Below are positions 23,491 through 36,271 of a stretch of DNA of 64,000 nt, in pieces (the stretch's first letter is position 1; the number at the start of each line of letters is the position of its first letter). The position numbers were made by a program, and so were the translations under genes. This stretch comes from Neonectria sp. B-13. Lineage: Eukaryota > Ascomycota > Sordariomycetes > Hypocreales > Nectriaceae. Under the pieces are notes generated by a model that was given only the letters and a program-made list of their open reading frames with translations, was not told the origin of the DNA and made no database searches. The stretch covers positions 1,550,001 to 1,614,000 of the forward strand of contig NOKP01000003.1 of assembly GCA_002682825.1 (NCBI GenBank), given 5' to 3'.

Positions 23491-24372
23491 ATGGCTTACA
23501 ACTACAATTACTACCGCTCTGTGCCGACAATCGCACCTCCGCGGTGGCTGGACCGCCTGGGCAAAGTGTCCGCCATAACGATCGTCATCGCCTTCGTCTG
23601 TGAGATACTGGAGCTCTGTTTTATCCTCATGGCCATGTCGGACGGAAAGGACAAGAGCGACAAGAACAAAAGCACAATTAGTTTTCCAGCTTCGGCTCGG
23701 GCAATCCTGGGAATCCAAATAACCATGGTACGAACGCATCCCCACGCTCAGACAAGGTAGCTTGAACAATCGCTCAGCGTGGCAAACCAGGCAATTATTG
23801 GGGTGATCATGAACTGTTGTATTGCGATCGGGCACTGCAATCTCTCAGCAGGGATCAACCGAAAGTATCCCGAGGGGGGGTGCTGCGGGACGAAGTCGTG
23901 GAGAACGACGATCCTCCGCTTCTGGTTTCCCTGGTACGCTTTCTTCGCTGGCATCTGGGCCATCGTCATTGCGATGCAAGCAAGCTTTGTGCCTGTTTTG
24001 GGACATGATCGGTTGGCGGAATGTGTCCCGTACAGCAGCAAACTCATTCTTTGCAAGATGTATAGCGCATCGTGGGCCGGAGGCATCCTTTGCTGGTAAG
24101 TACACGGCTGAACCCTTCGAGTATGGGCCATTAACGTCGGCAGTGGTGTCTACTGTATTGAATGCATAATCCTTCTCACCATGGCATGGGGCCTCCGCCG
24201 AGTGGAGGTTGAGCAGGCAAATCTGGTAGAATCGGTGGCCAGAGATTATAGGGCCAGGGCTGAAGCTAATAAATGGCTTAACACGTTGCAGGTTGGAAAT
24301 CCAGACGTGATTCAGGATACAACTCCAGCTGAAGACGACATCATCGGGGGGCCGTCCAAGATAGAGCGATAG
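23491..24372 (+). CDS. Four-pass integral membrane protein, unknown function
   Basis: Three exons (23491-23727, 23791-24095, 24144-24372; introns 63 and 48 bp, the second with branch TTAAC) give 256 residues. Hydrophobic segments occur at about 28-50 (ITIVIAFVCEILELCFILM), 74-95, 125-148 (WYAFFAGIWAIVIAMQASF) and 173-195, leaving a polar C-terminal tail (EDDIIGGPSKIER). The topology resembles MARVEL-like fungal proteins but I see no diagnostic motif. The exact acceptor of intron 1 is chosen to keep the frame and the second membrane helix. Confidence 0.7.
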
Positions 24373-24689
24373 GGTGGTTGCTTTGGTGGGTGGAGGGAGA
24401 ATATACTGGGATTTGAGCAATATAAGATCCGGTAGAGAGCTTCACAATGGAACCTGAGAGTTTAATAGATAGACTGAATGGATTTGATACATTTCATGTT
24501 TTGTACTTTGTTGATTGAGTTGAGTCCTTGCTGGTTGAATCTTGGGACCTTGACAAGCCCCCACCAAATTAAACAACGTTCACCGCCCTCGGCAGAAAAG
24601 TTTCACCGCCAAAAAATTGCTTTCTGCCCCTCCATGGCACTGTCGCCAACCCGGTTCATCACCACGTCCACCACGTCGCAACACACAAC
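24373..24689. other. Promoter region of Esf1 gene
   Basis: Short spacer between tandem genes. No gene is seen. Confidence 0.5.
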
Positions 24690-26822
24690 ATGAAGAACTC
24701 CAAGAAGAAGGGAGGCTCGTCCTCGGCCGCCCCCATATCCGATGCGCGATTCGCCAGCTTCGAGAGCGATCCTCGCTACAGACTGCCTTCCAAGAAGGCC
24801 GCCAAGACCACAATCGACAAGCGCTTCTCGCGCATGCTCAAGGACGACGAGTTCACTGCCACCGCAAAGGTCGACCGCTACGGCCGAAAATTGAAGTCCG
24901 ACACAAAGAAAAAGGCGCTGCAGAGGCTGTACCGGGAAGAGGGCGAGGACGAGGACGAGGATGAGGATGAGGACAAGGATGAGGACAAGGACGAAGACGA
25001 TGAGGACGACATCGAGGTGGACGATGACGAGGTGGTGCAACGGGAGCTCCGCGCTGCTCACGCCAGCCAGGACCCGGCGAGAGGCGGCGGTTTCGCATCC
25101 TCAGATTCCGATTCCGACTCCGATGATTCTGAATCTGGCGAGGTGGAAGGTGGTGTCAATATCCCCGTGGGCGACATGCAAAGGTTCCAGGACGAACAGG
25201 CCGATGCCGAAGCGGGAGAGGTTACCAATCGCGTTGCTATAGTGAATCTCGACTGGGACCACGTCAAGTCAACCGACCTGATGGCCTTGTTCTCTAGCTT
25301 CATCCCGACAAGCGGCGGCAGAATCGAGAAGGTCTCCATCTTCCCCAGCGAGTTTGGCAAGGAGCGCATGCAACAAGAGGAGGTGGAGGGCCCCCCCAAG
25401 GCGCTTTTCAAGAGTGCTGCGCGAAGCGATTCAAGCGACGACTCGGAAGACGACGCGGACGAGAAGAGCGACTCGGATAGCGAGAATGAGGATGACAAGA
25501 TCAAGAATGACTTGCTCCAGGAGGGAGACGATCAGGATTTCGACAGCGATGCCCTACGGTCTTACCAGCTCGATCGTCTTCGATACTACTACGCAGTCAT
25601 GATTTGCTCGAGCCCCGAAGTTGCGCAACAAATCTACGAAGCCACCGACGGACGAGAATACCAGGCATCCTCCAACTTCCTCGACCTACGATTCGTGCCC
25701 GACGACGTCACGTTCGACGACGAGCCCCGTGACGAGTGTGACAAAACACCAGACTCGTACAAGCCCATCGAGTTTGTGACAAACGCCCTGCAGAGCTCCA
25801 AAGTCAAGCTCACCTGGGACATGCACCCAGATGAGTATTCCCGAAAAGAGTCCATCAACCGCGCATTTAGTGGAAGCCGAGCGCAGATTGAGGAGAACGA
25901 TCTGCGCGCCTACCTCGCCAGCGACAGCGAAGACGAGCAATCAGTAGGAGGGGAACCCGAAGTCGACGAAGCCGGAGACGATGCGCCCAAGTTGACCAAG
26001 AAACAGCTCGCTCGGCAGAAGATGCGAGCGGCCCTCGGATTGGGAGACGAGCCACTCGCCAAGGCCTCCAAATCTGCGCCCGTGGGAGATATGCAAATCA
26101 CTTTTACCCCTGCTCTGTCGGAGGGCGCAGCGAAGAAGGACGAAACGGAGGAGACGACGCTTGAGAAGTACGTGCGTAAGGAGAAGGAGCGCAAGGAGAA
26201 GAAGCGCCAGATGGCTCGAGCCAAGCGCGAAGGCAAGGACTCCGATGGCTCTGATGCCGAGGATGTCGAGGAAGCTGAGGATGTCGATGAGGTGGCTTCC
26301 GCCGCGGAGGGCGATGATCTCGGCTTCGACGATCCGTTCTTCACCGCCGCGGAGCCCGCCGCCGCATCCAAGGCATCGGTCCGCAAGGAGGAGCGCCGCA
26401 AGAAGCGCGAAGCCCGCGAGGCGGCCGAGGCAGAAACGGCGGCCGAGAAGGAGCAGCTGGCCAAGGTCATGGCCGCCGACGCCAACGACAACCAGGCGGA
26501 GCACCTGGACCACTTCGACATGAACGAGATCCTGAAGGCGCAGAAGCGCAAGGACAAGAAGGGCAAGGCCAAGAAGCGCGCCGAGGCCAAGGCCAAGGAG
26601 TCGCGCGGCGGGCTGCAGGAGGACTTCGACATGGATGTGGCCGACGACCGCTTCAAGGCCGTCTTCGACAGCCACGAGTACGCCATCGACCCGTCCAACC
26701 CCAAGTTCAAGGCCACGGACGGCATGAAGAAGCTGCTGGAGGAGGGCAGGAAGAAGAGGCGGGCGGGCGACGAGGAGGCGGAGGCGCCGCGGATCAAGAA
26801 GGCCAAAAAGGGGCGGAGGTGA
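24690..26822 (+). CDS. ESF1: Pre-rRNA processing protein Esf1
   Basis: A single exon of 710 residues. The N-terminus has the conserved basic opening (DARFASFESDPRYRLPSKKA, then IDKRFSRMLKDDEF and VDRYGRKLKSDTKKKALQRL). A very acidic stretch follows (about 90-110, runs of DEDE/DKDE), then the RNA-recognition-like middle (NRVAIVNLDWDHVKSTDLMA, RLRYYYAVMICSSPEVAQQI, FLDLRFVPDDVTFDDEPRD). The C-terminal NUC153 motif is at about 655-690 (DRFKAVFDSHEYAIDPSNP) before a Lys/Arg-rich end. Esf1 is a nucleolar component of the small-subunit processome needed for 18S rRNA maturation. The length is normal for fungal homologues. The gene ends 306 bp from the convergent methyltransferase gene. Confidence 0.95.
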   Translation: MKNSKKKGGSSSAAPISDARFASFESDPRYRLPSKKAAKTTIDKRFSRMLKDDEFTATAKVDRYGRKLKSDTKKKALQRLYREEGEDEDEDEDEDKDEDKDEDDEDDIEVDDDEVVQRELRAAHASQDPARGGGFASSDSDSDSDDSESGEVEGGVNIPVGDMQRFQDEQADAEAGEVTNRVAIVNLDWDHVKSTDLMALFSSFIPTSGGRIEKVSIFPSEFGKERMQQEEVEGPPKALFKSAARSDSSDDSEDDADEKSDSDSENEDDKIKNDLLQEGDDQDFDSDALRSYQLDRLRYYYAVMICSSPEVAQQIYEATDGREYQASSNFLDLRFVPDDVTFDDEPRDECDKTPDSYKPIEFVTNALQSSKVKLTWDMHPDEYSRKESINRAFSGSRAQIEENDLRAYLASDSEDEQSVGGEPEVDEAGDDAPKLTKKQLARQKMRAALGLGDEPLAKASKSAPVGDMQITFTPALSEGAAKKDETEETTLEKYVRKEKERKEKKRQMARAKREGKDSDGSDAEDVEEAEDVDEVASAAEGDDLGFDDPFFTAAEPAAASKASVRKEERRKKREAREAAEAETAAEKEQLAKVMAADANDNQAEHLDHFDMNEILKAQKRKDKKGKAKKRAEAKAKESRGGLQEDFDMDVADDRFKAVFDSHEYAIDPSNPKFKATDGMKKLLEEGRKKRRAGDEEAEAPRIKKAKKGRR

Positions 26823-27128
26823 TGAGTGATGGGTACAAGGGATGGATGGGTTGTAGTAATTCAAAAGGACCTTTAGACGGCGTACAAAATCCAGCACTTG
26901 GTTGATCATGACATGCAGTTATATATAGTCCGTCATTCGTGAAAGGCATACATCGTCACAACACCGACTCCCCCTTTTCGGCGTCCTATGTTCAAGACGA
27001 TCCTCGAAACAGGCAAACAAAGCACGCTCAACTCCAGCCCAAACAGAAGCAATGTTTCAAACGGCAAGACACGAAACACACCAGCCCACACCACCGAAAA
27101 CATAAAGGATGAAACACGACTAGGGAGG
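26823..27128. other. Convergent gap (3' UTRs of Esf1 and methyltransferase)
   Basis: Short gap between stop codons; no gene seen. Confidence 0.6.
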
Positions 27129-28611
27129 TCACTCGTCGTCCAGCGGTTTCTGCCCGCTCCAGAAGTGCATCTTGCCGTAGGCGTGGACCTTGGGATCGCG
27201 CATCGCCTGGCGACACTCGGCGAAGAACACCTCCATCTCGGCCTTCTCCCAGCCCAGCTGCGGGAAGTGGACGGCGCCGACGGCGGGGAAGAACTCCTCG
27301 CAGGCGGTGCGGTAGTACATGCCGACGAGTCGCATAAGCCTGTTGTTCACGTCAGGATCCCCCCTTTCTTGTGCTTCTACTAGGGGATCTTACTTGTCGC
27401 GTGGCCACGTGCCGTAGGGCAGCTTGATGTAGTTGTGCTGGATATTCACGAAGCCGGCGTCGGCGAGGTACTGGGCGCCGAAGACGGCGGCGTGGGCGTT
27501 GGTGCCGAACTGGGCGAAGGCCTGGACGAGGATGTCGGTGAAGCGCTGGATGGGCCAGTCCTTGGGCATGGAGTCGTCGTCGGAGTGGCACTGGCCGTCG
27601 ACGTCCTGGAGCTCGACCCAGGCGCCGGGCCTCATGTGGCTGAGAGGGAGGGACGTTAGATGGTAAGCGGCAGCGTGGCTACGGGGAAGTAGACGTACTT
27701 GTATGCTTGCCTGAGGAGGTTGACGGGGGACTTGAGGATGGGGATCATGTTGCGGAGGTGGACGAAGTCGAAGTCGTCGCCGTTGAGCCACTCGTCCTCT
27801 ACGTCGTCGACGAGGAACCTAGAAGCGCGGAAGAAGAGGCATCAGTATGGGTTTGGAGGCTATGGTGTTGCGGATTGCGGGAGACTTACTTGACGTTTGG
27901 AGGTACCCAGGCAGGCTGGATGGGACTGAGATCCAGCCCTATGACCTCGGCACTGGGGAACTTGTCTCCGACTGCAAGCACACGACGACCAAGTCAGTCC
28001 AGCTCGAAAGAACACCAGTTTCCCAGATGAACAATACCCTCTATGGCCCAGAGCCCCGTGCCCGTGCCCAGGTCGGCGATCTTCTGCGGATTGTCCCCGA
28101 CAGGCGCGTAGAACAGGCGGCCGTCGGTGGCCTCGAGCATCATGGCGTGCAGCATGTCCTCGCGGCTCTGCTCGGCCTCGTCGTTGGGCAGCGGGTAGCG
28201 GCCGTGGCGGTAGCGGTGGTAGCGGCGGCCGTTCTCGTAGCTGTGCTCGAGGATGCTGGAGCTGAGCGACGTCGAGTCGGAGCGGTTGGTGATGGACTCG
28301 GCGTCGAACTCGCTGGCGTCGAACTCGCCGTCCTCGTCGCTGCCGCCGGCTTCGATGAGGGCGTCGCCGTGTAAGAGGCCGTGGGTGGGTTGTTGTTGGT
28401 TGTCGTCGTCGTGTTCTGTGTTATGGCCGGGGGATTGGTCTTGTTTCGCGCGGGTCAGCCATGAGGATCCCTCGCCATCTATCTGCTTGTTGTCTCTTAC
28501 GGTCGGATGCTTACCTTGGGCTACAGGACTCGACTTGTCGGCGGACCTTGGGCTGCCCTTGGAGCTCGCCCTGGGGCTCCGCTTGCCCTCCGAGCCGCTC
28601 GAGATGCCCAT
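27129..28611 (-). CDS. LaeA-like SAM-dependent methyltransferase
   Basis: Five exons (28038-28611, 27890-27971, 27699-27818, 27394-27639, 27129-27339; introns 66, 71, 59 and 54 bp) give 410 residues. The N-terminal 110 residues are low-complexity, Ser- and Asp-rich. The family start [20 protein letters not shown] is followed by motif [15 protein letters not shown] (about 178-192), then [16 protein letters not shown] and [17 protein letters not shown]. This arrangement is that of the LaeA/Lae1-like (Llm) methyltransferases, nuclear or cytosolic regulators of secondary metabolism and development. I cannot tell the true LaeA orthologue from a paralogue; the Arg/His pattern and tail suggest a paralogue. 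No biosynthetic backbone gene lies in the window. The start is fixed by an in-frame stop upstream without another ATG. Confidence 0.85.
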
Positions 28612-30998
28612 TTCTACACGACGATCTTGCGTCTCGCTTTGATGAGGTGTTCGTTCCCTGGGCGTTTGCGTATCTATCTCAGGGACGGAGCGGGGGAGAT
28701 CGAGATGAACGACTGTTGGGCGACTCGAGACAGCGCAGGACTAGTGGGGCATAGAACTGGGGCCAGGCGAGGAGACAATGCGATGGATGCGTGGGAGCAT
28801 CGAGTGGTGAGAATGTGACAGGTAACAAGGAGCCAACTAAGAGGAGGAGGAGGGCGAGGAGGAGGATGATGAATTTGGAAAGGGCTATTTGGAATCCGCC
28901 ATGAGGAAGAGGCGCGTTTTCGAAGACGCCTGGGTTTTTACTTTTTCTACCTCTCGTCATTCCCCATGAGGCCGATGGTGGAAACCTCCAAGCACTCCTC
29001 GGCAGGCACAGTGTCCAGCCGGCCATGCTAGAAGCGAAGCCAAGCCGAACCTTGAAGACGAGATCCGGGGAAGACGGGACGGCCTGGGGCGGAGACAAGG
29101 TTGAGTTACATGCGTGCCGGGTGGGCTGACTCCGACAGGGCGTCTTGGCGGGGAACGCCCTCCGTCTTCTTTTCTCTCTTCTCGCGGCCTTCCTATTCCA
29201 TGACTGGCTCGAGCAAGTTTGGTTTTGTTCCTGGGAGTTTCTGGTGCATCCCAGCCAGCTCCGAGGCACTGGGCGTGTAGACCAGCTATGACACGGGCGG
29301 GCTTTTGTTAGTCTGGTTAGCGCATCGTGGGACGGACGAAAGTGGCTAGAGCTCGACGGGTTAAGCTCATGGGGGAACGGGGAATGGGGAATGGGGAAAC
29401 TAGCCGATCCGAGTTTCTAGCGGTATGGTTCCAGCGTTGTCCAGGCTTTTCGTCAAGAAATGCATGTCAGTCGTCAATCACGTCGCCAAGGGACGTCAAT
29501 CGAGAACACCCGTGACCCGGTCTTTGGAGAGCGCGAGAGAGAGACGGAGAGAGAGAGAGCGGGGTCAGGGATGTGTCCTGTCTGTCTGTGGATCCATATC
29601 GGGCGGCTGAAGCTACCCGTCTTTCTGACTTTGTGGCATTTCAGCCACGGCATCTGATTACTTACTTACATACTTGGTAATTGCTGCATGAGGATCGGAG
29701 AGAGGCGAGGTGATGGGCAGAGAAGTGGCACAGGTTTAGCCATGGGTGTGGAGGACTGAGACACACATGGGGGTTGGTCTCACCAGCCACCAGACCCAAC
29801 TACTAGTATGCAAACCGGGCAGTACGACACAAAACAAGATGGCGTGCTCTTTTTCTTTTTCGCATCGTGAAAAGGGTCGTGCGTTCCCATCACGATACAC
29901 ACGATAGAACCAGGCCACCCACGGCCCATTTGTCGCTTGATCCCGCTTGGTCCCGCACTAGGGGTCCCTTGACCGATCCCGGACTGCCGCATCGGTGGGT
30001 TGGGGTTGAAAGAGGTAAGGTGAGCCGGGCTAGTTGGAAGCAGATGGTGGTGAGTCTTATCTCCACGGGTTCGCTCGTCCAACCTGCGAATGCCTGCCAA
30101 CCGTTGCTCTGCCGAACATTGCCTGTGCAGTGTGCAGGGCCGTGTGCAGTGCGCAGTGCGTTCGTTATGTGCACCATCCTCGCGACAGGGGGGTTTGTGT
30201 GGTCGAGATGGCTGGTCGAGGTGGCTCTGCGGCCGGCTTTGAAGCGATAGGATGCGATGCCATCAGACAGACACAGATGGACTGCAGGCGACAAACCGAC
30301 GTCAAACACCAAAATGTCTCAAGAAAACAACCAATCCACAGCCATCACCATCACCATCATCACCATCTAGCCCAAGCCAACATCGTCCATCGCACCCTCT
30401 CGTCGCACAGCCGCACAGCCACGCAGAAAGCCCATCCCATCCATTCCCTCACCGACCGACCCCCCCGGAGCTTATCTTCCACCATCCCACGCATCGCACA
30501 CCACTTCCGCTGCGCCTTTAGCGCGACAGACTACAGTGCTATGGAGCATCATCGAAGATCCCCCAGGCGCAGGGATCCGAGGAGGGGACGGCCGTTGAAA
30601 GCAATTGGACAGGGCCGCCACCATCCCAGAGTCGGAAGTGGCACTTGTCCCATCCTGACGCTACTGTTCTCGGTGGGGAAACGCGTGAGCTCTTTATTTT
30701 TCCCCTCCTGCTGCCTTTCTCTTTTCCGTGTCGCCCCAGGCGGTCGGTGGGAAAAATGCGGCCGCCTGTGGGAGCGAGGTGCTACATAACTACAGTGTCG
30801 AGGGTGTATTAGTAGTGTATATTAATATCAGAGAGTGCCATCTCGTGTCGCCTTCGTCGCTTTTCCTCCCCTCCTCCCCTTCCTCCCGTGGTAGTTGTGT
30901 CGAAAAGACCTCATCCTCATCCTCATCCTCATCTTCATCCTCATCCTCATATCCCCCCGCCTTAGCCAATCAACCACCCAGAACTCGACTTTCCTGAC
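28612..30998. other. Long divergent promoter region with simple repeats
   Basis: 2.4 kb between the divergent methyltransferase and membrane-protein genes. It contains purine runs (aggaggaggagggcgaggagg near 28830 and GA repeats near 29530-29562), a CAT/CAC microsatellite at about 30341-30367, and a hexamer repeat just upstream of 30999. Long open frames here (28679-29269 minus, 30034-30789 plus) have no motif and biased composition, so I regard them as non-coding. The length suits a complex regulatory region or long 5' UTRs. Confidence 0.5.
30909..30950 (+). repeat. Hexamer microsatellite (TCATCC-type)
   Basis: About seven copies of a CTCATC hexamer with one C-to-T variant, ending some 50 bp before the ATG at 30999, so probably in the 5' UTR. 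Confidence 0.9.
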
Positions 30999-31721
30999 AT
31001 GGCCGCGACCGTCACGACGCCCCTCCTCCCCATCTCCTCCGCCACCACCGCCGCCGTCGCCCTCCCGGACCGGTCCTCGCAACAACTCCAGCTCCGACTG
31101 CAGCAACAACTCCAACTCCACCAGCAACAACAACCCCCCGCGCCGCAAATCTCCCTCGCCGCCCGCATCCAGCGCACCGCCATCTCCACCTTCTGCCTTG
31201 TGCGCTTCTTCCGCGGCCTCTCGCTCATCGTCTACCCGCGCTTCGGCCTGTACGCCCTCGACGTGCCCTCCGATGGCTCCTCGTGCATGCTCGCCAGCCT
31301 GATCGGCGTGCGCGACATCCTCCTCGCCGGACTGCTGCACACGGCCGACGTCGCGAATGCCCTCGACGGCGACGCCTACGCCCGCCGCGAGGTCAGCCGC
31401 TCGCTGGCCGTGGGCCTTCTCAGCGACGCCGTCGACGCCTTCGTGCTGATCTTCTACGCCGCCTGGTCGTCCGACTGGGGCAACCCCGTCAGCGTCATCA
31501 TCGTCACCGCCGTCATGGCCATCCTCGAGCACCTGACGCTGTGGAGCCTCAGCGAGGACGAGTGGGACGCCCCCGAGCACCGGAGCCTCGAGGAGGACAA
31601 GGTGTCGAGGATGAACGCCTGGCTGCGCGAGCTGGGGCACTACGAGCAGGAGCAGGAGCAAACCCAGGCGAGGCCCGAGTCGTCGCGCGCCTCGACCTGT
31701 CGGGACGCGGACATGGTGTGA
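30999..31721 (+). CDS. Small integral membrane protein, unknown (240 aa)
   Basis: A single-exon frame of 240 residues from ATG 30999. The first 50 residues are low-complexity, with a Gln/Leu stretch (QLQLRLQQQLQLHQQQQ). Hydrophobic segments follow at about 60-80 (FCLVRFFRGLSLIVYPRFGL), 95-115 (CMLASLIGVRDILLAGLLH), 130-155 (LAVGLLSDAVDAFVLIFYAA) and 162-180 (VSVIIVTAVMAILEHLTLW). The tail is acidic and polar. The GVRDILLG-like motif with paired helices recalls the DUF4267 family, but this is a weak match. Strong third-position GC bias supports it as coding. Confidence 0.65.
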   Translation: MAATVTTPLLPISSATTAAVALPDRSSQQLQLRLQQQLQLHQQQQPPAPQISLAARIQRTAISTFCLVRFFRGLSLIVYPRFGLYALDVPSDGSSCMLASLIGVRDILLAGLLHTADVANALDGDAYARREVSRSLAVGLLSDAVDAFVLIFYAAWSSDWGNPVSVIIVTAVMAILEHLTLWSLSEDEWDAPEHRSLEEDKVSRMNAWLRELGHYEQEQEQTQARPESSRASTCRDADMV

Positions 31722-32154
31722 AGGATGTGTTTCGAAGGGTTGCTTCGACGGTGTTTTGGGCTTTGGCGTCTAGGGGTATTTCCATTTCTGCAAGCACAGG
31801 CGTTGGGTTGTTTCGTGTGGTTGGAGTTTTGGTTGGAACTTGGGACGTGGGATGGCGAATCTCTGCGTGCGTGTCGAGCGACTGACTGTGTTGATGATGA
31901 TATGAGCGAGCATCCTTCAATGGACAACGAAGATGGAATCTACTTCAAATCAACATGCTTACGCAAACCTCAAGAGCCGTAGGATCCAATCAGTGAACAT
32001 TGATTGCATCAGTCTTGTCGATCTATGTCATAACCTTTCGGAGCTCTATGGCAGTTCAGCTGAGTTGAAGCTTATACTGAACCTCCACTCTCAGAGCCAC
32101 CAGCATCTAAATCTATCTAAATCTACCGCTGTAACTGCACCCACAACATCCTCA
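31722..32154. other. Convergent intergenic gap
   Basis: 433 bp between two stop codons; no gene seen. Confidence 0.55.
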
Positions 32155-33705
<1,551 letters not shown>

Positions 33706-35037
33706 GGAAGCGGGGGGTGAGGTTTTTTTCTTTTTTCTCTCAAAATTTCGATAAGTAGGGGCTGGATGAGTTCGAGCCCGCCAAGTCAGCCCAATTGCAC
33801 CAGGAGAGATGGACGGAAGAAGACAAAAAGATCAGAAAGGGATGCGTCGCGAATTCGCCGAAGCTTGCGATGTCGATATCCACTTTTCCCACTCCATGAG
33901 GCCCATTGCGACAAGCCCTGTCGGGTCAACGGCAGCCAGTGAAGTGAAGCCCGAGGGTGGAGATGCGGTCGCGACGGAGTGAGTCTGGCCATTGTGCTAT
34001 ATCACGCCATCGCCGGCGTCGGGAGGTTGACGGGCGGCGTAGTCTAGGGTTTCGGCGAATCAAGTGAAGGATGGAAAATAACCTAGGAAATTTGAAGCTT
34101 TGGAAGAAACAAACGGGGGGGATAAATGATGATCAAAGTTTGGATTTCTTCTAGAAGCTGCAATGTGCTGCATCTTCCGTCGGGGTTTATGTACAATCAC
34201 GTGCAAAGTCTGCGAATACACAAGTCGTAACCTTGCTTTTACATAGCATGACTGAACAACCCCTTTATCTTTTAAGTATGAGGAATCCTATAAAAGTAAA
34301 GCTATCTAGACTTGCTATCGATCTTTAGGATGGCGATGAAATACTAAAGTGGACTGGTAAAGGGACTCCGCCTTGACGCTCTAGAAGCCGACCGAGACCC
34401 AAATCAGCTCTTCGTGCGTTTCTAGTAGTGTGGCCTCGTCTAGTTAAAGGAGCGGGTTATATAAGTCTTGACCATAGATCTTCGTAACGGATTCTTCGAG
34501 TCTTTACACCCGGTCTTTACAACTAGTCTTCGCAACGGCTCTTTACCACGGGTCTTAACCACGGGTCTTAACCACGGGTCTTCACCGCGGCTCTCCGCAA
34601 CGGGTTCTCGCGGCGGTTGTACAAGTATTTGCAACAGGGCTTTGGACTGGACTATACAGGTCTGCATTACGGTCCTCACATCGCAACGGGTTGGACGGGT
34701 CACTACCACAGGCCTTCACTTCAAGCTAGTCCCGGCTTCTTACTCCTACTCCCTCTCCCACTCTCTATAACTTCAAATCCTTCCCCTACCTCCCATTCTA
34801 CCACAACTCGGCTTAGTCATAAGACATCGAGACAGCCCGAAAAGTAGGTTCCGACGCCCGCACGACACAATACAACCCCATCTACCGTCAACGCAGACCA
34901 CCGCCGGCCCTGCATGGACTCTCGCCACGCTCTCGCCTATCTCTCTCCTACAAGTTGCGGGTTGAGGAGACTCTTATGTTTTCTCTTCCCCGGATCCTGA
35001 CCCTAACTCGGTAGTGAACGCATCCTCCTGCTCTCTC
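33706..35037. other. Intergenic, repeat-rich; possible LTR remnant
   Basis: Contains the FMO promoter next to 33705, then repeat-like sequence. Between about 34427 and 34870 there is a TATA-like GGTTATATAAG (34450-34460), degenerate repeats and a CT-rich tract, an arrangement seen in LTRs. No retrotransposon coding sequence is adjacent, so at most this is a solo remnant. Confidence 0.35.
34546..34584 (+). repeat. 13-bp tandem repeat, three copies
   Basis: Three consecutive copies of CCACGGGTCTTAA (34546-34558, 34559-34571, 34572-34584, the last with one change). They sit in a wider field of degenerate CGGGTCTT/CGGCTCTT repeats from about 34479 to 34620. Confidence 0.85.
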
Positions 35038-35589
35038 TCACCTTAGCTTATCCTTTCTAATCACTGACTCGTTGATCCTTTTACGATCTTGCGTACCCTT
35101 TCTCTTCTGACCACATCTTGGCACTGCTAGCACCTTCCCTCCTCTATACTCTGCTGGGTCTACCGGGAACAGCAGGTGCTCCATTGCGTATGCTCCTTCA
35201 TCATCATCCATCTCGATGATGTTGATCTGGAGGACCTCAGGGTCAGTGTCATCTGCTGGAACAAGATGGTCAAAGTTGACCCCATAGTAGTCAATCGTTC
35301 TGATGAGGAGTAAGTGGCGGTCGGCACTAGAGGTAAAGTAGAAAAATCCAATCTGAAAGGTCACTTACGTCCATGGTCTCGGGTCCTCCATCACCCAGCC
35401 CAAGTACTCATCTCGCACAACCATGTCGCCACTAATATCAGGACGAACATCCTGCCCGTGTATTGTTTTAAGTGCTACTCTTGCGAGCTCTGGGCCAGCT
35501 GGCTGCGGACATGGCCGAAATGGGCTTTTAAGCTGCCATGTTATCCCAGGAAGTAGTTTCTCAATTGACACCAGTGGGCCCTCAATCTG
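35038..35589 (-). CDS. Unrecognised gene, 5' end unresolved
   Basis: Two minus-strand open segments seem to belong together. The first (about 35365-35589) reads LVSIEKLLPGITWQLKSPFR and ends ...DEYLGWVMEDPRPWT; the second (35038-35322) reads ADRHLLLIRTIDYYGVNFDH, then MDDDEGAYAMEHLLFPVDP and a basic end. They join in frame across a GTAAGT...CTCTAG segment of only 42 bp (35323-35364), shorter than the other introns here. No ATG starts the first segment, so an upstream exon or a truncated gene is implied. No domain is recognised. It lies beside a repeat-rich, possibly transposon-derived stretch. Confidence 0.35.
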
Positions 35590-36271
35590 GATTCGTAAAG
35601 GTTACTCTACTGGCGGGAGATGGCGAGATTGAGCCGGGGAGTGGATGCAAGGTGGGATGTGAAGATCCAGTGCCATCAGGTTTGCAATGAGCGGTGGTAC
35701 TAATGTTGTAGGGTTGAGGGAACGAGACGGAAGTGACAGTCTGGCCTTAGTCGAACAAAAGATGTTGTTGAGGAGCGTGGAGTTTTTCTCGTGTGGGCAG
35801 GGGGATGAATCTGTACGTGAAACTGCACGGTGGCATTTAGTCAGTTGTGGCCATTGTCGAACATGAGAATTATTAATGGAGATGCACCCACCCAATTTAG
35901 GCAAAATGGGTGATTCAGTGAAGCGGTTGGTAAAGAAGAAAAGAAAAGAAGTTCCGGTGATAATGACTGTTGCGGGGTAATTATGGTGCTGTACAGGCAA
36001 ACATACTGCGAATGTATTGGGTGACCAGCCAGCTTCACCCAGCCGGCCTCCTTTATACACCCTTCTTCTTCTCACATGACATAATTTTGGACAGAATAAT
36101 CGTCAGACTCGCAGCCCTGTCAGTGGGCGCCAATGCGTTGTACGTTTCCATAGTCTCAATGCAGAACTCGAAGAAATGAAGTCTTAAACAGAGCTGTGGC
36201 TGTGAGGGAGCGACCAGCCAATTGTCATTTATGCTACCAATGTTGAGCTTATACCGGGACAACTCCCTTGA
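35590..36271. other. Intergenic
   Basis: No gene supported. A minus-strand open frame (35602-36075) has no motif; it might include an upstream exon of the neighbouring fragment, but no splice joining was found. Confidence 0.4.

Noticed and set aside
25941..26909. 322- and 298-codon minus-strand ORFs
   Set aside because: Antisense to Esf1; Leu/Ser-rich composition reflects the Glu/Lys codons on the other strand.
28679..29269. 196-codon minus-strand ORF with a Leu-rich hydrophobic run upstream of the methyltransferase
   Set aside because: Hydrophobic run comes from a GAG/AGG simple repeat; no homology pattern or splice link to the gene.
30034..30789. 251-codon plus-strand ORF
   Set aside because: His/Pro/Ser-rich product of simple repeats in a promoter region; a better start for the real gene is at 30999.
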